Below, in pieces: positions 48,018 through 58,015 of a DNA stretch of 64,000 nucleotides. Every line of letters begins with the position of its first letter. The first letter of the stretch is position 1. Made by a program: the position numbers and the translations under genes. The notes beneath the pieces are model-generated. The model had not been told where the DNA came from and did no database searches. It worked only from the letters and a program-made list of their open reading frames with translations. Origin of the DNA: Halopseudomonas oceani (GTDB lineage: Bacteria; Pseudomonadota; Gammaproteobacteria; Pseudomonadales; Pseudomonadaceae); contig NZ_PPSK01000004.1 of assembly GCF_002903165.1 (NCBI RefSeq), positions 124,001-188,000 on the forward strand, in the 5' to 3' direction.

Positions 48018-48677
48018 TCAGGCCCCCTTTCCGCCAGCCGCAGCTACGCGATCATTGCCGTTGAATTCGACCTCGCGGTTACCCTGCATTACTTCGACCA
48101 GCTTGGTCGCCTCCTGCTCCATGGTGACAACCAGTTCATCCACACGACGCACGAAGAAGCGATGAAAGAACACGGCGGGAATGGCGACGGTCAAACCGGC
48201 GGCGGTAGTGATCAGCGCCTTGGAGATACCACCGGCCAGCACTCCGGTATTGCCCGTGCCCTGGATCATGATGGCACTGAAGACGTCAATCATGCCGATT
48301 ACAGTCCCCAGCAAACCGAGCAGCGGCGTGATGGCTGCGATGGTACCGAGGGTATTCAGGTAGCGCTCCAGTTCATGTACTACCTTGCCGGCAGCTTCCT
48401 GAATGCACTCTTTCATGATCTCGCGACCGTGCCGAGAGTTAGCCAGCCCCGCCGCCAGAATCTCACCCAGCGGCGAATCTGCGCGCAACGCTTTCAGCTT
48501 TGCGGCATCCAGTTGACCATCCTTGACCCACCGCCAGACCTGACCCAGCAGATTGACCGGAGCCACCCTGCCGCTGCGCAGCGCCCACAGTCGCTCAATC
48601 ACGATAGCCACGGCGATGACTGACGACAGGATGATGGGCAACATCAACCATCCGCCAGAACTGATCAATTCCCACAC
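48018..48677 (-). CDS. exbB: ExbB/TolQ-type proton channel protein
   Basis: 219-residue MotA/TolQ/ExbB protein with three membrane segments (about residues 8-30, 120-145 and 160-185) and the conserved LGTIAAITPLLGLLGTVIGMI stretch. GTG 48677 is preferred because GGAGG lies 8 nt before it; the frame opens six codons earlier at TTG. It sits 2 bp before exbD. A candidate extended -10 (TGCTAGAGT, near 48707-48715) lies just upstream. Confidence 0.92.
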   Translation of the reverse strand: MWELISSGGWLMLPIILSSVIAVAIVIERLWALRSGRVAPVNLLGQVWRWVKDGQLDAAKLKALRADSPLGEILAAGLANSRHGREIMKECIQEAAGKVVHELERYLNTLGTIAAITPLLGLLGTVIGMIDVFSAIMIQGTGNTGVLAGGISKALITTAAGLTVAIPAVFFHRFFVRRVDELVVTMEQEATKLVEVMQGNREVEFNGNDRVAAAGGKGA

Positions 48678-48761
48678 AAGCGATCCCTCCCCCAAAAACG
48701 TTGCCTACTCTAGCACAGCATGCCGGTTCCAAGGCCCGCAAAACCAACGCACACCTGCTTG

Positions 48762-51014
48762 TTATTCATGCCAGAAGCGCCGCGCCACATCGCGCCAGCG
48801 CCACTCCGTAACAACCGGCCGGTCAGGCCTCAGGATAAAGCTGACCGCCCCGGCGCCGCCAGTATAAATCGCATCGCTGCCCAATTCGCGGTAGCGCGCC
48901 ACAACCTGCGGATGAGGGTGGCCGAACGGATTATGATAGGCGGCACTAAACACGACCCACTTTGGCCCAAGGCGTCTTATCAGCGCATAGCTTGAGGAGC
49001 TGCGGCTGCCATGGTGCGGTGCCACTAACAACTCGGCCGGTGCCAACTCAGCCAGCAGGAGCGCTTCATCGGCCTTGCCAATATCCCCTGGCAGCAACAA
49101 CGAATGCTCACCCGCCCAGACCTGCAGCACACAGGAACGGGCATTGCCGTCATCACCGCTATCCTGAGCTTGCAACAAACGGAAGCGAACCCCATCCCAG
49201 AGCCACTCCTGCCCCATACGGCAGGCATCGGCGGCAAGCGCTGCAGGAATACGCTCCGCCTCGCCACTGATTACCCGCAACGGTGGCACACGTCGAGCCA
49301 GTGCGAGCGCGCCGCCAGCGTGATCCGTATCGGCGTGACTAAGCAGCAGCAAATCCAGCTCGCGCACCCCAAAGCTGAGTAGTGCCGGCGCAACGACCGC
49401 CTCCCCCAGATCGAAGCCGCTGCCAAAACGCGCGCCGGCGTCATACAGCAGGTCGTGGCCAGCAGTCTGTACCAGCACCGATAATCCCTGTCCGACATCC
49501 AGCACAATCACCCGAACCTCACCTGCTGCAGGTCGAGCCTGCGGCGGCAACAGGAGCGGCAGCAGGCACAACAGTGCCAGCGGGCGCAGCGTGGCAACCG
49601 GCAACAGCAAGGCCAGCACTCCCGCCAGCGCCAGCAACCATGCACTCCAGCCCGGAAATGGCAGCCACAACAGGCCATCCCACTTTGCGACCCAGGCCAA
49701 GGCCAACAACAACAGATTCAGCAGATGAGCTGCCAACAGCAACAACCAATCCAGCCCACAGAGCAGCTCCAGTGCCGCGCCGAGCAACGCGGTGGGCACC
49801 ACCAGCAAACTGACCCAAGGGATAGCCAGCAGATTGACCAGCATCGCCACCGCACTGGTCGGCAGCCCCCACAGCAGCAACCAAGGCCAAAGACCAATAA
49901 ATGCAATCCACTGGGCTCGCCCCCAGCGCCACCAAACGCTACCGGTATGCAGACGCCCGCCCATCCCAAGCAACAGCAACCCCACCGCCATGAACGATAG
50001 CCAGTATCCGGCACGCAGTGGCGCCGCCGGGTTGACCAAGGTAACGATCACCATTGCTGCCAGCCAAAGCTCGATCGCAGGCAACTGACGTCGCCAGAGT
50101 TTCAGCAGCAAAACCAGCAAACACATCAACAATGCCCGCTGCACCGGCACCCCCATACCGGCAAGCCCGGCATAGCCCACTGCAGCAACCAGTGCCACCG
50201 GCGCACTCAACCACAGCTGAGGCCGCGACCAGCCGAGCGGAAAGCTGCGCAGCACAAGCCCCATGAGGGCAAATACAGCCGTTGCCAGCATGCCGATATG
50301 CAGGCCAGAGATAACCAGCAGGTGGGTCGTGCCAGTTGCTTGCAGCAGATCCCAGTCGCTCCGGTCGAGCGCCTTGCGATCGCCCGTTAACAGGGCTAGT
50401 AGCCTCGTACCCCGCGGCAGCTCGGATAACGGCCTGGCAAGCCGTTCCTGCAGCCGATCGCGCCACTGCCCCAACGCCGGAGCAGCTGATATTCGCTGTC
50501 CGGCTTTCACGCTGCCCACCGCACCAATCCCCTGCGCATAGAGCCATGATTCATAATCAAAGGTGCCGGGGTTACGCAGCCCCCTGGGACGGCGCAAACG
50601 CACCTCCAGCTGCCATATCTCGCCAGCCGCAATCGGGGCACCGCCCCACCAGTGCAGGCGCATATCGGGCAATGACCGCTGCGAGATATCTCGCACATCG
50701 CGTAACTGAAACCGCCAGCCGGTATCCGTCTGCTGTGGCAACGAATCAACCCGCCCGGTGAGCGTGACTTGTTGATTATCCAGTGCCAGTGACAGACGAG
50801 AGTCAAGCGCCGCGTGATGCCAGAAAAGCGACCACGACAAGCCACAGCAGAACAACAATAACGCGCGCAAGGGGCGCAACGGGCGGCGACGGAGCAGCAA
50901 TGCCAGCACAACAACACCGCCGGCAAACGGTGTCCAAAGCGGCAGTGCCGTAAAGAGCAACGGGCAGAGCAGCCCTGCCAGCAGACAGAGCAGCAGCAGA
51001 CGCAGATCACTCAC
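48762..51014 (-). CDS. comEC: ComEC/Rec2 DNA-uptake channel protein
   Basis: 750-residue protein for import of single-stranded DNA in natural transformation. N-terminal DUF4131/OB-fold region, a competence domain with many membrane helices (residues about 210-490), and a C-terminal metallo-beta-lactamase-like domain with SHADTDHAGGAL and APHHGSRSS metal motifs. GTG 51014 follows AGGA by 7 nt; longer upstream starts run toward the DUF2062 promoter. It may act in DNA uptake, but competence in this strain is not shown. Confidence 0.92.
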   Translation of the reverse strand: MSDLRLLLLCLLAGLLCPLLFTALPLWTPFAGGVVVLALLLRRRPLRPLRALLLFCCGLSWSLFWHHAALDSRLSLALDNQQVTLTGRVDSLPQQTDTGWRFQLRDVRDISQRSLPDMRLHWWGGAPIAAGEIWQLEVRLRRPRGLRNPGTFDYESWLYAQGIGAVGSVKAGQRISAAPALGQWRDRLQERLARPLSELPRGTRLLALLTGDRKALDRSDWDLLQATGTTHLLVISGLHIGMLATAVFALMGLVLRSFPLGWSRPQLWLSAPVALVAAVGYAGLAGMGVPVQRALLMCLLVLLLKLWRRQLPAIELWLAAMVIVTLVNPAAPLRAGYWLSFMAVGLLLLGMGGRLHTGSVWWRWGRAQWIAFIGLWPWLLLWGLPTSAVAMLVNLLAIPWVSLLVVPTALLGAALELLCGLDWLLLLAAHLLNLLLLALAWVAKWDGLLWLPFPGWSAWLLALAGVLALLLPVATLRPLALLCLLPLLLPPQARPAAGEVRVIVLDVGQGLSVLVQTAGHDLLYDAGARFGSGFDLGEAVVAPALLSFGVRELDLLLLSHADTDHAGGALALARRVPPLRVISGEAERIPAALAADACRMGQEWLWDGVRFRLLQAQDSGDDGNARSCVLQVWAGEHSLLLPGDIGKADEALLLAELAPAELLVAPHHGSRSSSSYALIRRLGPKWVVFSAAYHNPFGHPHPQVVARYRELGSDAIYTGGAGAVSFILRPDRPVVTEWRWRDVARRFWHE

Positions 51015-51107
51015 GGAAACATCCTGTTTTGCTTTAGCTGTCAGGCAGTAGTGCCAACCTGACATTCCATGCATAATTGGCGCACGCCAGCTAAACCGAA
51101 CTCAGCG

Positions 51108-51638
51108 ATGCCGCGCCGCTTACTCAAACGCATGATGCCCCACCCCGATCGGATCAAGAGCAGCAAGTCCCTGCAGTTCATGGGCAATCTGCTGCACGAC
51201 CCGAATCTGTGGCATCTCAACCGCCATAGCGTCTCGCGCGCAATGGCCGTCGGCCTGTTCGTCGCGCTGATGCCAATACCGCTGCAGATGGCAGTCGCCG
51301 CAGCCATCGCCATTCTGGTGCGCTCCAATCTGCCGATCTCGGTCAGTCTGGTCTGGCTGACCAACCCCGTCACCATGCCACCCATTTTCTTCGCCCAGTA
51401 TCAGGTCGGCGTGCTGTTGCTGGGCACATCCGAGCGCAGCATGCCAATGGAGCTGTCGGTCAACTGGCTGATGGCGGAGCTGCACCACATCTGGCAACCC
51501 CTACTGCTCGGATCATTGGTGGTAGGCACAATAGTCGCCACACTCGGCTATGTGCTGACGTTGTTGTATTGGCGCATGTGGGTATCACGCAACTGGCAAC
51601 GACGTAAATTGCGACGTCGTCGCCAGTCGCAGGACTGA
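51108..51638 (+). CDS. DUF2062 membrane protein
   Basis: 176-residue DUF2062 protein with three membrane segments (about residues 45-80, 88-115 and 138-163) and a basic C-terminus (RRKLRRRRQ). PRRLLKRMMP at the start and NPVTMPPIFF are family features. Function unknown. Its start at 51108 gives the usual N-terminus; it is divergent from comEC and convergent with lolD. Confidence 0.87.
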   Translation: MPRRLLKRMMPHPDRIKSSKSLQFMGNLLHDPNLWHLNRHSVSRAMAVGLFVALMPIPLQMAVAAAIAILVRSNLPISVSLVWLTNPVTMPPIFFAQYQVGVLLLGTSERSMPMELSVNWLMAELHHIWQPLLLGSLVVGTIVATLGYVLTLLYWRMWVSRNWQRRKLRRRRQSQD

Positions 51639-51642
51639 AACG

Positions 51643-52323
51643 TCAGGCCGACAACAACTGGCCCTGACGCAGAGTGAGGGTGCGGTCCATCTGGGCCGCG
51701 AGTGCCAGATCGTGGGTAACGACCAAAAACGCGGTCTGCAGTGTCTGACTGAGCTCCAGCATCAACTGCTGAACGCTCTCTGCGGTGTACTGGTCAAGGT
51801 TACCGGTCGGCTCATCGAGTAGCACACAGGCCGGCTGGTTGATCAAGGCACGTGCGATCGCCACACGCTGTCGCTCGCCACCGGACAGCTCCGCCGGCTT
51901 GTGACCAATACGCTCTCCCAGCCCCACCCGTTCCAGCATTGCTACCGCGCGCTGACGCGCCTCTGAAATTGGCGTACGACCAATCAACAGCGGCATGCAG
52001 ACGTTCTCCAATGCGGTGAACTCGGGCAGCAGATGGTGGAACTGATAGACAAACCCCAGCGCCTCATTACGCAGACGCCCACGATCCACTTCTTTCAGCG
52101 CTGACAGCTCGCGACCTGCCAGCCGAACTTCACCGGATGTCGGCGTATCCAGCCCACCCAGCATGTTCAGCAGGGTCGTCTTGCCGGACCCGGAGCTACC
52201 GACGATAGCAACACGTTCGCCGCGCTGCAGGTGCAGCTCCACATTGTCGAGCACACGAAGATTCTGTGGCCCTACCGCGTATTCCTTACACAGATTACGG
52301 CATTCCAAAACGAGATCAGTCAT
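51643..52323 (-). CDS. lolD: Lipoprotein-releasing ABC transporter ATPase LolD
   Basis: 226-residue ABC ATPase that powers release of lipoproteins from the inner membrane to LolA. Walker [11 protein letters not shown], signature LSGGERQR, Walker [12 protein letters not shown] and H-loop in VVTHD. It overlaps the permease gene by 8 bp; only one permease gene is adjacent (see findings). Confidence 0.95.
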   Translation of the reverse strand: MTDLVLECRNLCKEYAVGPQNLRVLDNVELHLQRGERVAIVGSSGSGKTTLLNMLGGLDTPTSGEVRLAGRELSALKEVDRGRLRNEALGFVYQFHHLLPEFTALENVCMPLLIGRTPISEARQRAVAMLERVGLGERIGHKPAELSGGERQRVAIARALINQPACVLLDEPTGNLDQYTAESVQQLMLELSQTLQTAFLVVTHDLALAAQMDRTLTLRQGQLLSA

Positions 52324-53560
52324 AGCGCAACGCCTCCGCAGGCTCGGTTCGTGACGCCCGCCATGCGGGATACAGAGTAGCCAGGAAACTCAGGCTCAGT
52401 GCCGTGGCACAGATAATGGCCACGTCGCTCCAGATCAATTCGGAGGGCAAGTAGCTGATGAAATAGACGTCCGAGCTGAGGAACTGGATGCCCAGCACCC
52501 GCTCAAGCCAGGCCACCATATCGGAAACGTTCAGCGCCGCCAGCACGCCCAGAACACAGCCGCTGATGGTACCGACGACACCGATCAACGATCCCTGCAC
52601 CATGAAAATACCCATGATCGAGCCCGGAGTCGCTCCCAGAGTGCGCAGAATGGCAATATCCGCCTTCTTGTCGGTGACCACCATGACCAGCGTCGAAATG
52701 ATGTTAAAGGCAGCAACTGCAACAATCAGCATCAGCAGTAGACCAATCATGGTCTTTTCCATCTTGATCGCGGCGAACAGATTACCGTGAGTCCGAGTCC
52801 AGTCCTGCGCGTAGTAGTCGCCAGGCAGTTCACGCACCAGATCCCAGGCCACCTGCGGCGCTTCAAACAGGTTCTTTAGCTTCAATCGTACGCCCTGCAC
52901 CTGACCTGGTTCCCAGCGGCTCAGGCGTGCCGCGTCGTCGATGTGAATCATCGCTAGGGAGGCATCCAGCTCGGCTCCAACCTTGAAGACGCCGGTCACG
53001 GTAAAACGCTTCAGGCGCGGGAACACACCTGCGGGGGTGACCGAAGCCTCCGGTAGCACGAACGTCAGCTTGTCGCCTACTGCCACGTTGAAGCGCTTGG
53101 CGATCAGTTCCCCAATCACAATACCAAACTCACCCGCCGCCAGATTGTCCAGCGACCCTGACTGCATGTGGTTTTCCAGAATCGAGACACGCTTTTCTGC
53201 CTGCGGCTCGATACCGTTGACCAGCACTGGCGCGACACTACCGTTATGGGTCAGCATGCCCTGAAGCTGGATGAATGGTGCCGTGCCGACGACTTTCGGA
53301 TTCTGCTCAAAGCGCTCGGCCAACGAGCGCCAGTCACTGATTGGTTGATAGCCGTTGATGGTAGCGTGCGGCACCATACCGAGAATCCGCGTGCGCAACT
53401 CCCGGTCGAAACCGTTCATCACCGACAGCACAAGGATCATCACCATCACCCCCAACGTGAGCCCGAGCATCGAGATCAGCGAGATGAAGGAAATGAAATG
53501 ATTACGCCGTTTGGCACGGGTGTAGCGCAGGCCGATAAAAAAGGGTAAAGGTCTGAACAT
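52316..53560 (-). CDS. lolC: Lipoprotein-releasing ABC transporter permease LolC/LolE-type
   Basis: 414-residue permease with four membrane helices (one N-terminal, about residues 25-47, three C-terminal after residue 270) and a large periplasmic domain. The segment [12 protein letters not shown] lies where LolC carries its LolA-recruiting Hook. [20 protein letters not shown] is the family signature. Start [13 protein letters not shown] at 53560. In P. aeruginosa two such permeases flank LolD; here only one is seen, so a LolF-like single permease is a possibility. Confidence 0.9.
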   Translation of the reverse strand: MFRPLPFFIGLRYTRAKRRNHFISFISLISMLGLTLGVMVMILVLSVMNGFDRELRTRILGMVPHATINGYQPISDWRSLAERFEQNPKVVGTAPFIQLQGMLTHNGSVAPVLVNGIEPQAEKRVSILENHMQSGSLDNLAAGEFGIVIGELIAKRFNVAVGDKLTFVLPEASVTPAGVFPRLKRFTVTGVFKVGAELDASLAMIHIDDAARLSRWEPGQVQGVRLKLKNLFEAPQVAWDLVRELPGDYYAQDWTRTHGNLFAAIKMEKTMIGLLLMLIVAVAAFNIISTLVMVVTDKKADIAILRTLGATPGSIMGIFMVQGSLIGVVGTISGCVLGVLAALNVSDMVAWLERVLGIQFLSSDVYFISYLPSELIWSDVAIICATALSLSFLATLYPAWRASRTEPAEALRYD

Positions 53561-53672
53561 GAAAAGCGGGTTACCTTATGCTCCGGCCATAGCCGGTGGA
53601 TTTTGAGCGACATGTTACACTGAACGTCACAGCCTGGTCAGCGCCTACCGACGGCGCGAATAGAGAATCGCC

Positions 53673-54233
53673 ATGCACACAGACCACGAAGAAAGCCGCG
53701 AGTTCTTTCGCATTCAGGATCAGATTCTCCTGGACTGCACGCCCATTGCAGGTCCTGAGGCAGATCTGGGGTCACGCCAGAGCGCCCTGTTCAACCTGCT
53801 AGCCGACCTGCACATGCTGGACTATGAGTCCCAGCACCTGCTGCGTCAGATCAGCGAACGTGACCGGGCGCTGGCCCAATATCTAAAGATCATCAACAAG
53901 CGCATCGACCTGCTTGGCCAGACACTGGCCCTGGAGCTGGGTGACAACCTGGGCGCCCCCCAGAGTGTCAGCCTCAGCGAGGGCGGTGTGGACTTCGAGG
54001 CGGACACCGCCTACCCCGTCGACAGCTGGGTCGCGGCGCGCCTGGTTTTGCTACCGGCTCCTCTTGGGCTGGCGATTCCTGCCAGGGTGGTACGCTGCGA
54101 GCCCGCCGACACCCCTGACCGCTGGCGCATTGCATTGAACTTCGACCTGATTAACGATGCCCAACGTCAGTTGCTGGCACGACACATCCTGCAAAAGCAG
54201 GCGCAGGACATCCGCGCCGCAAAATCAACCTGA
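53673..54233 (+). CDS. PilZ-domain protein (cyclic-di-GMP type)
   Basis: 186-residue protein with an N-terminal helical segment and a C-terminal PilZ domain (about residues 90-175): SVSLSEGGVDFEADT resembles the (D/N)xSxxG motif, with its first position altered. ARVVRCEP is another PilZ strand. Whether it binds cyclic-di-GMP is uncertain, as the RxxxR motif is not clear. It is 13 bp before the next small gene and divergent from lolC. Confidence 0.82.
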   Translation: MHTDHEESREFFRIQDQILLDCTPIAGPEADLGSRQSALFNLLADLHMLDYESQHLLRQISERDRALAQYLKIINKRIDLLGQTLALELGDNLGAPQSVSLSEGGVDFEADTAYPVDSWVAARLVLLPAPLGLAIPARVVRCEPADTPDRWRIALNFDLINDAQRQLLARHILQKQAQDIRAAKST

Positions 54234-54246
54234 AAGGAACTCCGAG

Positions 54247-54540
54247 ATGAAAGCCACCTACTCGCTACTGCTCTGCGCCTGCCTGTCCCTGGCCGGCACC
54301 GCCCAGGCTGATACCCTGCGCATTCCGGTCGGCGAACAAGCCAGCGGCCAGCAAACCCCATTGCCGCAACGCGGTGCCACCTTTGACAGTGTCACTGCAC
54401 GCTGGGGCGAGCCGAGCAAGCGCCATGCCGCCGTCGGCCAACCCCCAATTACCCGCTGGGACTATCCTGACTTCAGCGTGTACTTCGAGTACAACAAGGT
54501 CATCGACAGCGTACGCCTGCACACCCCGAAGGCACCCTGA
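54247..54540 (+). CDS. Small exported protein of unknown function
   Basis: 97 residues: signal peptide MKATYSLLLCACLSLAGTAQA (cleavage after AQA) then about 76 mature residues with TPLPQRGATFDSV, ARWGEPSKRH and WDYPDFSVYFEYNKVIDSV. The last motif resembles SmpA/BamE-like small outer-membrane proteins, which share a W-x-Y pattern, but this is weak. ATG 54247 follows AAAGGAAC. It is 6 bp before the glycerophosphodiesterase gene. Confidence 0.8.
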   Translation: MKATYSLLLCACLSLAGTAQADTLRIPVGEQASGQQTPLPQRGATFDSVTARWGEPSKRHAAVGQPPITRWDYPDFSVYFEYNKVIDSVRLHTPKAP

Positions 54541-54546
54541 TCTGAA

Positions 54547-55278
54547 ATGACCCTGATTTACGGACACCGTGGTGCACGGGCAGAAGCACCAGAAAATACC
54601 TTGCCCAGTTTTCGCAAAGCACTTGAAGCCGGGGTAACCCGGGTAGAGCTTGACCTTCACCTGTCTGCAGACCAGCAACTGATGGTGATACACGACCCGA
54701 CTCTTAAGCGCACTACGGGCTTGCGCGGCAAGGTGGCCCAGCACACCGCCGCCGAACTCACTCGGATGGATGCGCGTCTGGGCCTGGCCGATTGGAGCAC
54801 GCCCTGCCCCATTCCGACCCTTGCACAATTGCTGCAGGAGTGCCCGGAGATCGAACACTATCAGTTAGAGGTAAAAAGCGGATCAGAACGTCAGTCACGT
54901 ATCGTTCTCGACGCTATAGCCGCGCTGACGGAGCAGTACAAGCTGCACGACAAGGCGGTGGTCACCTCCTCCAGCCGAACGCTATTGCGCTACGCCAAAC
55001 GCAACGACTTCATGCTGCCGACCGGACTGGTGGAAGAGTACGGACTGCTTGATCCGATAAAGAGCGCTCGCCGCTACGGCTGCGACTATCTAATTCTGAA
55101 CTGGAAGCTCTGCAGCGAACGGCGTTTGCGCGCAGCAAAAGCAGCCGGACTGCATGTGTCGGTCTGGACTGTAAACGATGCAGAATTGATGCGGCGACTG
55201 ACCGCAATGGGTGTGGACAGCCTGATTACCGACCTGCCCTCCCTCGCGGTAAAGGTAATCAATCAGGGGCGCCCGTAG
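54547..55278 (+). CDS. Cytoplasmic glycerophosphodiester phosphodiesterase
   Basis: 243-residue GDPD. GHRGARAEAPENT with catalytic His/Arg, ELDLHLSADQQLMVIHDPTL, and VWTVNDAELMRRL. No signal peptide, so UgpQ-like cytoplasmic function: glycerophosphodiesters to glycerol-3-phosphate plus alcohol. It is convergent with sthA (13-bp gap). Confidence 0.93.
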   Translation: MTLIYGHRGARAEAPENTLPSFRKALEAGVTRVELDLHLSADQQLMVIHDPTLKRTTGLRGKVAQHTAAELTRMDARLGLADWSTPCPIPTLAQLLQECPEIEHYQLEVKSGSERQSRIVLDAIAALTEQYKLHDKAVVTSSSRTLLRYAKRNDFMLPTGLVEEYGLLDPIKSARRYGCDYLILNWKLCSERRLRAAKAAGLHVSVWTVNDAELMRRLTAMGVDSLITDLPSLAVKVINQGRP

Positions 55279-55291
55279 CGCCCCGGACCAA

Positions 55292-56689
55292 TCAAAACAG
55301 CCGGTTCAAGCCGTCCAACGCCGCGACCCGATAGGCTTCAGCCATGGTGGGGTAGTTGAAGGTCGTGTTGACGAAGTAGTTGATGGTGTTGGCCCCATCC
55401 TTCTGGTTCATGATCGCCTGACCAATGTGCACAATCTCCGCCGCCTGGTCTCCAAAACAGTGGATACCCAGCACCTCGAGCGTCTCGCGGTGGAACAGAA
55501 TTTTCAGCAGGCCAACCGGCTCACCACTGATCTGCGCACGCGCAATACTCTTGAAAAAGGCCTGGCCAATCTCGTAAGGCACGCACGCCTCAGTGAGCTC
55601 GCGCTCGGTCTTACCCAACGAACTGATCTCTGGAATGGTGTAGATCCCGGTCGGCACGTCGTCGACAAAGCGCCAGCCGTCGTTGCTGACGATGTTACCC
55701 GCCGCTGACCGGCCCTGGTCAAAGGCCGCACTGGCCAGGCTGGGCCAGCCGATCACGTCACCGACAGCATAGATATTCGGCACACTGGTGCGGTAGTTCT
55801 CGTCCACCTCCAGCTGGCCGCGGCCATTGGGATGCAACGCCACATTCTCCAGACCCAGCCCGTCAGTGTTGCCGGTACGCCCGTTACACCAGAGCAGCGC
55901 ATCGGCCTTAAGTCGTTTGCCCGATTTGAGCTGAAGAACCACGCCTCGGTTATCCAGCCCCTCAATCTTTTCATACTCCTCATTGTGTCGGATAAGCACG
56001 CTGCTGTTACGCAGGTGATAGCTGAGCGCATCGGAGATTTCATCATCGAGGAAGCTGAGCAGCCGGTCACGGGTGTCGATCAGGTCGACTTTCACGCCGA
56101 GACCACAGAAAATCGACGCATACTCACAGCCGATCACGCCGGCACCATAGATAATCAGCGTGCGCGGCGTATGGTTGAGCTTGAGGATAGTATCGCTGTC
56201 ATAGATCCGCGGATGGCTGAAGTTGACGTCAGCAGGGCGATACGGGCGTGATCCGGTGGCAATGATGACCTCCTTGGTGATCAGCTTTTCCACCGCGCCG
56301 GAGCCATCTACCACCTCGATGGTGTTTTCATCAGCAAAGCTGCCTTTGCCGAAGAACACATCAACGCGATTACGAGCGTAGTAGCTGGTGCGCGAAGCCA
56401 CCTGCTTGTTCATTACCTTTTCAGCGCTGCGCAGCACATCGGGAAACGAGAACCAGCGCGGCTCGCCAATCTGGCGGAACATCGGGTTGGTGTTGAACTG
56501 AATGATCTGCTTGACCGAATAACGCAACGCCTTGGAAGGAATAGTTCCGAGATGAGTGCAGTTACCACCAACTTCCCTGCGCTCCTCGACCACGGCCACC
56601 TTGCGGCCATGCTTGGCGGCGTTCATCGCCGCGCCCTCACCCGCCGGGCCTGAGCCCAGCACCACCACGTCGTAGTTATAGACGGCCAT
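55292..56689 (-). CDS. sthA: Soluble pyridine nucleotide transhydrogenase SthA
   Basis: 465-residue FAD flavoprotein that exchanges hydride between NADPH and NAD+. The N-terminal [13 protein letters not shown] binds FAD; the disulfide motif of related reductases is altered to [16 protein letters not shown], lacking the second cysteine, which is diagnostic of Sth[14 protein letters not shown] binds NAD(P). Monocistronic, 57 bp downstream of nqrM. Confidence 0.96.
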   Translation of the reverse strand: MAVYNYDVVVLGSGPAGEGAAMNAAKHGRKVAVVEERREVGGNCTHLGTIPSKALRYSVKQIIQFNTNPMFRQIGEPRWFSFPDVLRSAEKVMNKQVASRTSYYARNRVDVFFGKGSFADENTIEVVDGSGAVEKLITKEVIIATGSRPYRPADVNFSHPRIYDSDTILKLNHTPRTLIIYGAGVIGCEYASIFCGLGVKVDLIDTRDRLLSFLDDEISDALSYHLRNSSVLIRHNEEYEKIEGLDNRGVVLQLKSGKRLKADALLWCNGRTGNTDGLGLENVALHPNGRGQLEVDENYRTSVPNIYAVGDVIGWPSLASAAFDQGRSAAGNIVSNDGWRFVDDVPTGIYTIPEISSLGKTERELTEACVPYEIGQAFFKSIARAQISGEPVGLLKILFHRETLEVLGIHCFGDQAAEIVHIGQAIMNQKDGANTINYFVNTTFNYPTMAEAYRVAALDGLNRLF

Positions 56690-56745
56690 TCAGTCTGTTC
56701 CTTGTATCACGGAAAAAGAGGGTGCCACGTGCCACACGTGAATCA

Positions 56746-56988
56746 CTAGTCGACCTTGGTCGCGTCGCGAATCAGATCCTTGTTCATTGGGCGCTGAGGC
56801 ACACCGGCGTTAGCGCTGGCCTCTTCACACTTGGTTGTGTCACCCCCACAGATACCACACGCCTTATCGACACCCACAGCACCAATGCCGCCACAGGAGC
56901 CGGCGATGGGCTTGCGCCCCATCATCACTCCAACTGCCATGCCGGCAACACACAGCAGCATGAGCAGAAAAGCCAATAGCCAAACCAT
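56746..56988 (-). CDS. nqrM: Na+-NQR maturation protein NqrM
   Basis: 80-residue DUF539 protein that delivers or inserts iron at the NqrD/NqrE site. One N-terminal membrane helix (residues 2-24), then cysteines in GSCGGIG, KACGICGG and TTKCEE, four in all. It lies 4 bp after apbE at the end of the nqr operon. Confidence 0.95.
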   Translation of the reverse strand: MVWLLAFLLMLLCVAGMAVGVMMGRKPIAGSCGGIGAVGVDKACGICGGDTTKCEEASANAGVPQRPMNKDLIRDATKVD

Positions 56989-56991
56989 GTT

Positions 56992-58014
56992 TTACTCCTT
57001 GCCCGGGGTAAGGGCATCAAAGCGCGGGGTCACCCTGGATTCAAAGGTGTCGCCGTCGCGCACAACGAAAAATGCAGCGATGTCGTGGGCAATAGCATAA
57101 TCCCATCCGGCCTTCTCACCCATGATCATCAACACTGTGGAAAGGCCATCCGCCCTTGCCGCAGAGGGGTCCAGCACGGTTACCGCCGCCAGACGGTGCA
57201 TCACCGGCTTCCCGGTACGCGCATCGAAGGTATGTGAGAAACGCTGGCCATCAAGTTCGAAATAATTACGATAGTCACCTGAGGTTGAAACGCCCTCACC
57301 ATCAAGCGAGAGAATCATCTGAGCCACGCGGTTATCGTCTCGCGGCTCTTCAATGGCAATCCGCCATGGCCGGTCACCCGGCTTGTGGCCAACAGCCTTA
57401 AGTTCTCCCGTCATCTCAACCATATAGTTTTTGATGCCGTAGTGCTCAAGACGTTCAGACACCCGGTCAACCATATAGCCGGCGCCAACACTACTCAGCT
57501 CGACAGTCAGCGCAACATCCTTGCAAAGTTGGGACTCACGTACGTGCAGGTGCTGCTGTCCGACCGTCTGCATGGCCGCGGCAAGCGCATCGGCGTTTGG
57601 CACCTCCTGCAGCTGCGGATCGCCATGGAACCCCCACAACTTGAGTAACGGCCCGACCGTTACATCGAACGCTCCGTTACTCTCGCGATTGAGGGTTTCG
57701 GCCAAGCGGACCATATCGAGCACGGAGTTGGGCATATCCATGCACGTCCCGGCCGGTGCCGCATTAAACCGGGCGATATCAGAATCAGAACGCCAGGTTG
57801 AGGCCTCTTCATCAAACCGCGCAAGCATGCCATCGATGTCGGCCTGCAGCGTCTCTGCATCCGGAGCATCCTCGACAGGAACCCACTTGATCGAATAGGT
57901 ACTGCCCATGGTTGCGCCGTAGATTTCCGCAACCGGGTCTACAGAATTGAAACAGCCCGTTAGGGCTGCTGCCAAGGCAACAGCAATAACGGGCCGGATA
58001 ACGCTAGGGCGCAT
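56992..58014 (-). CDS. apbE: FAD:protein FMN transferase ApbE
   Basis: 340-residue flavin transferase. Its signal peptide ends in LTGC (lipobox, Cys20), so the enzyme is periplasmic, where it attaches FMN to threonines of NqrB and NqrC. STYSIKWV, GEGVSTSGDYRN and HTFDARTGKP are the FAD and metal segments. ATG 58014 begins the lipoprotein signal and lies 2 nt after the nqrF stop. Placed between nqrF and nqrM, as in known NQR operons. Confidence 0.95.
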   Translation of the reverse strand: MRPSVIRPVIAVALAAALTGCFNSVDPVAEIYGATMGSTYSIKWVPVEDAPDAETLQADIDGMLARFDEEASTWRSDSDIARFNAAPAGTCMDMPNSVLDMVRLAETLNRESNGAFDVTVGPLLKLWGFHGDPQLQEVPNADALAAAMQTVGQQHLHVRESQLCKDVALTVELSSVGAGYMVDRVSERLEHYGIKNYMVEMTGELKAVGHKPGDRPWRIAIEEPRDDNRVAQMILSLDGEGVSTSGDYRNYFELDGQRFSHTFDARTGKPVMHRLAAVTVLDPSAARADGLSTVLMIMGEKAGWDYAIAHDIAAFFVVRDGDTFESRVTPRFDALTPGKE

Positions 58015-58015
58015 A

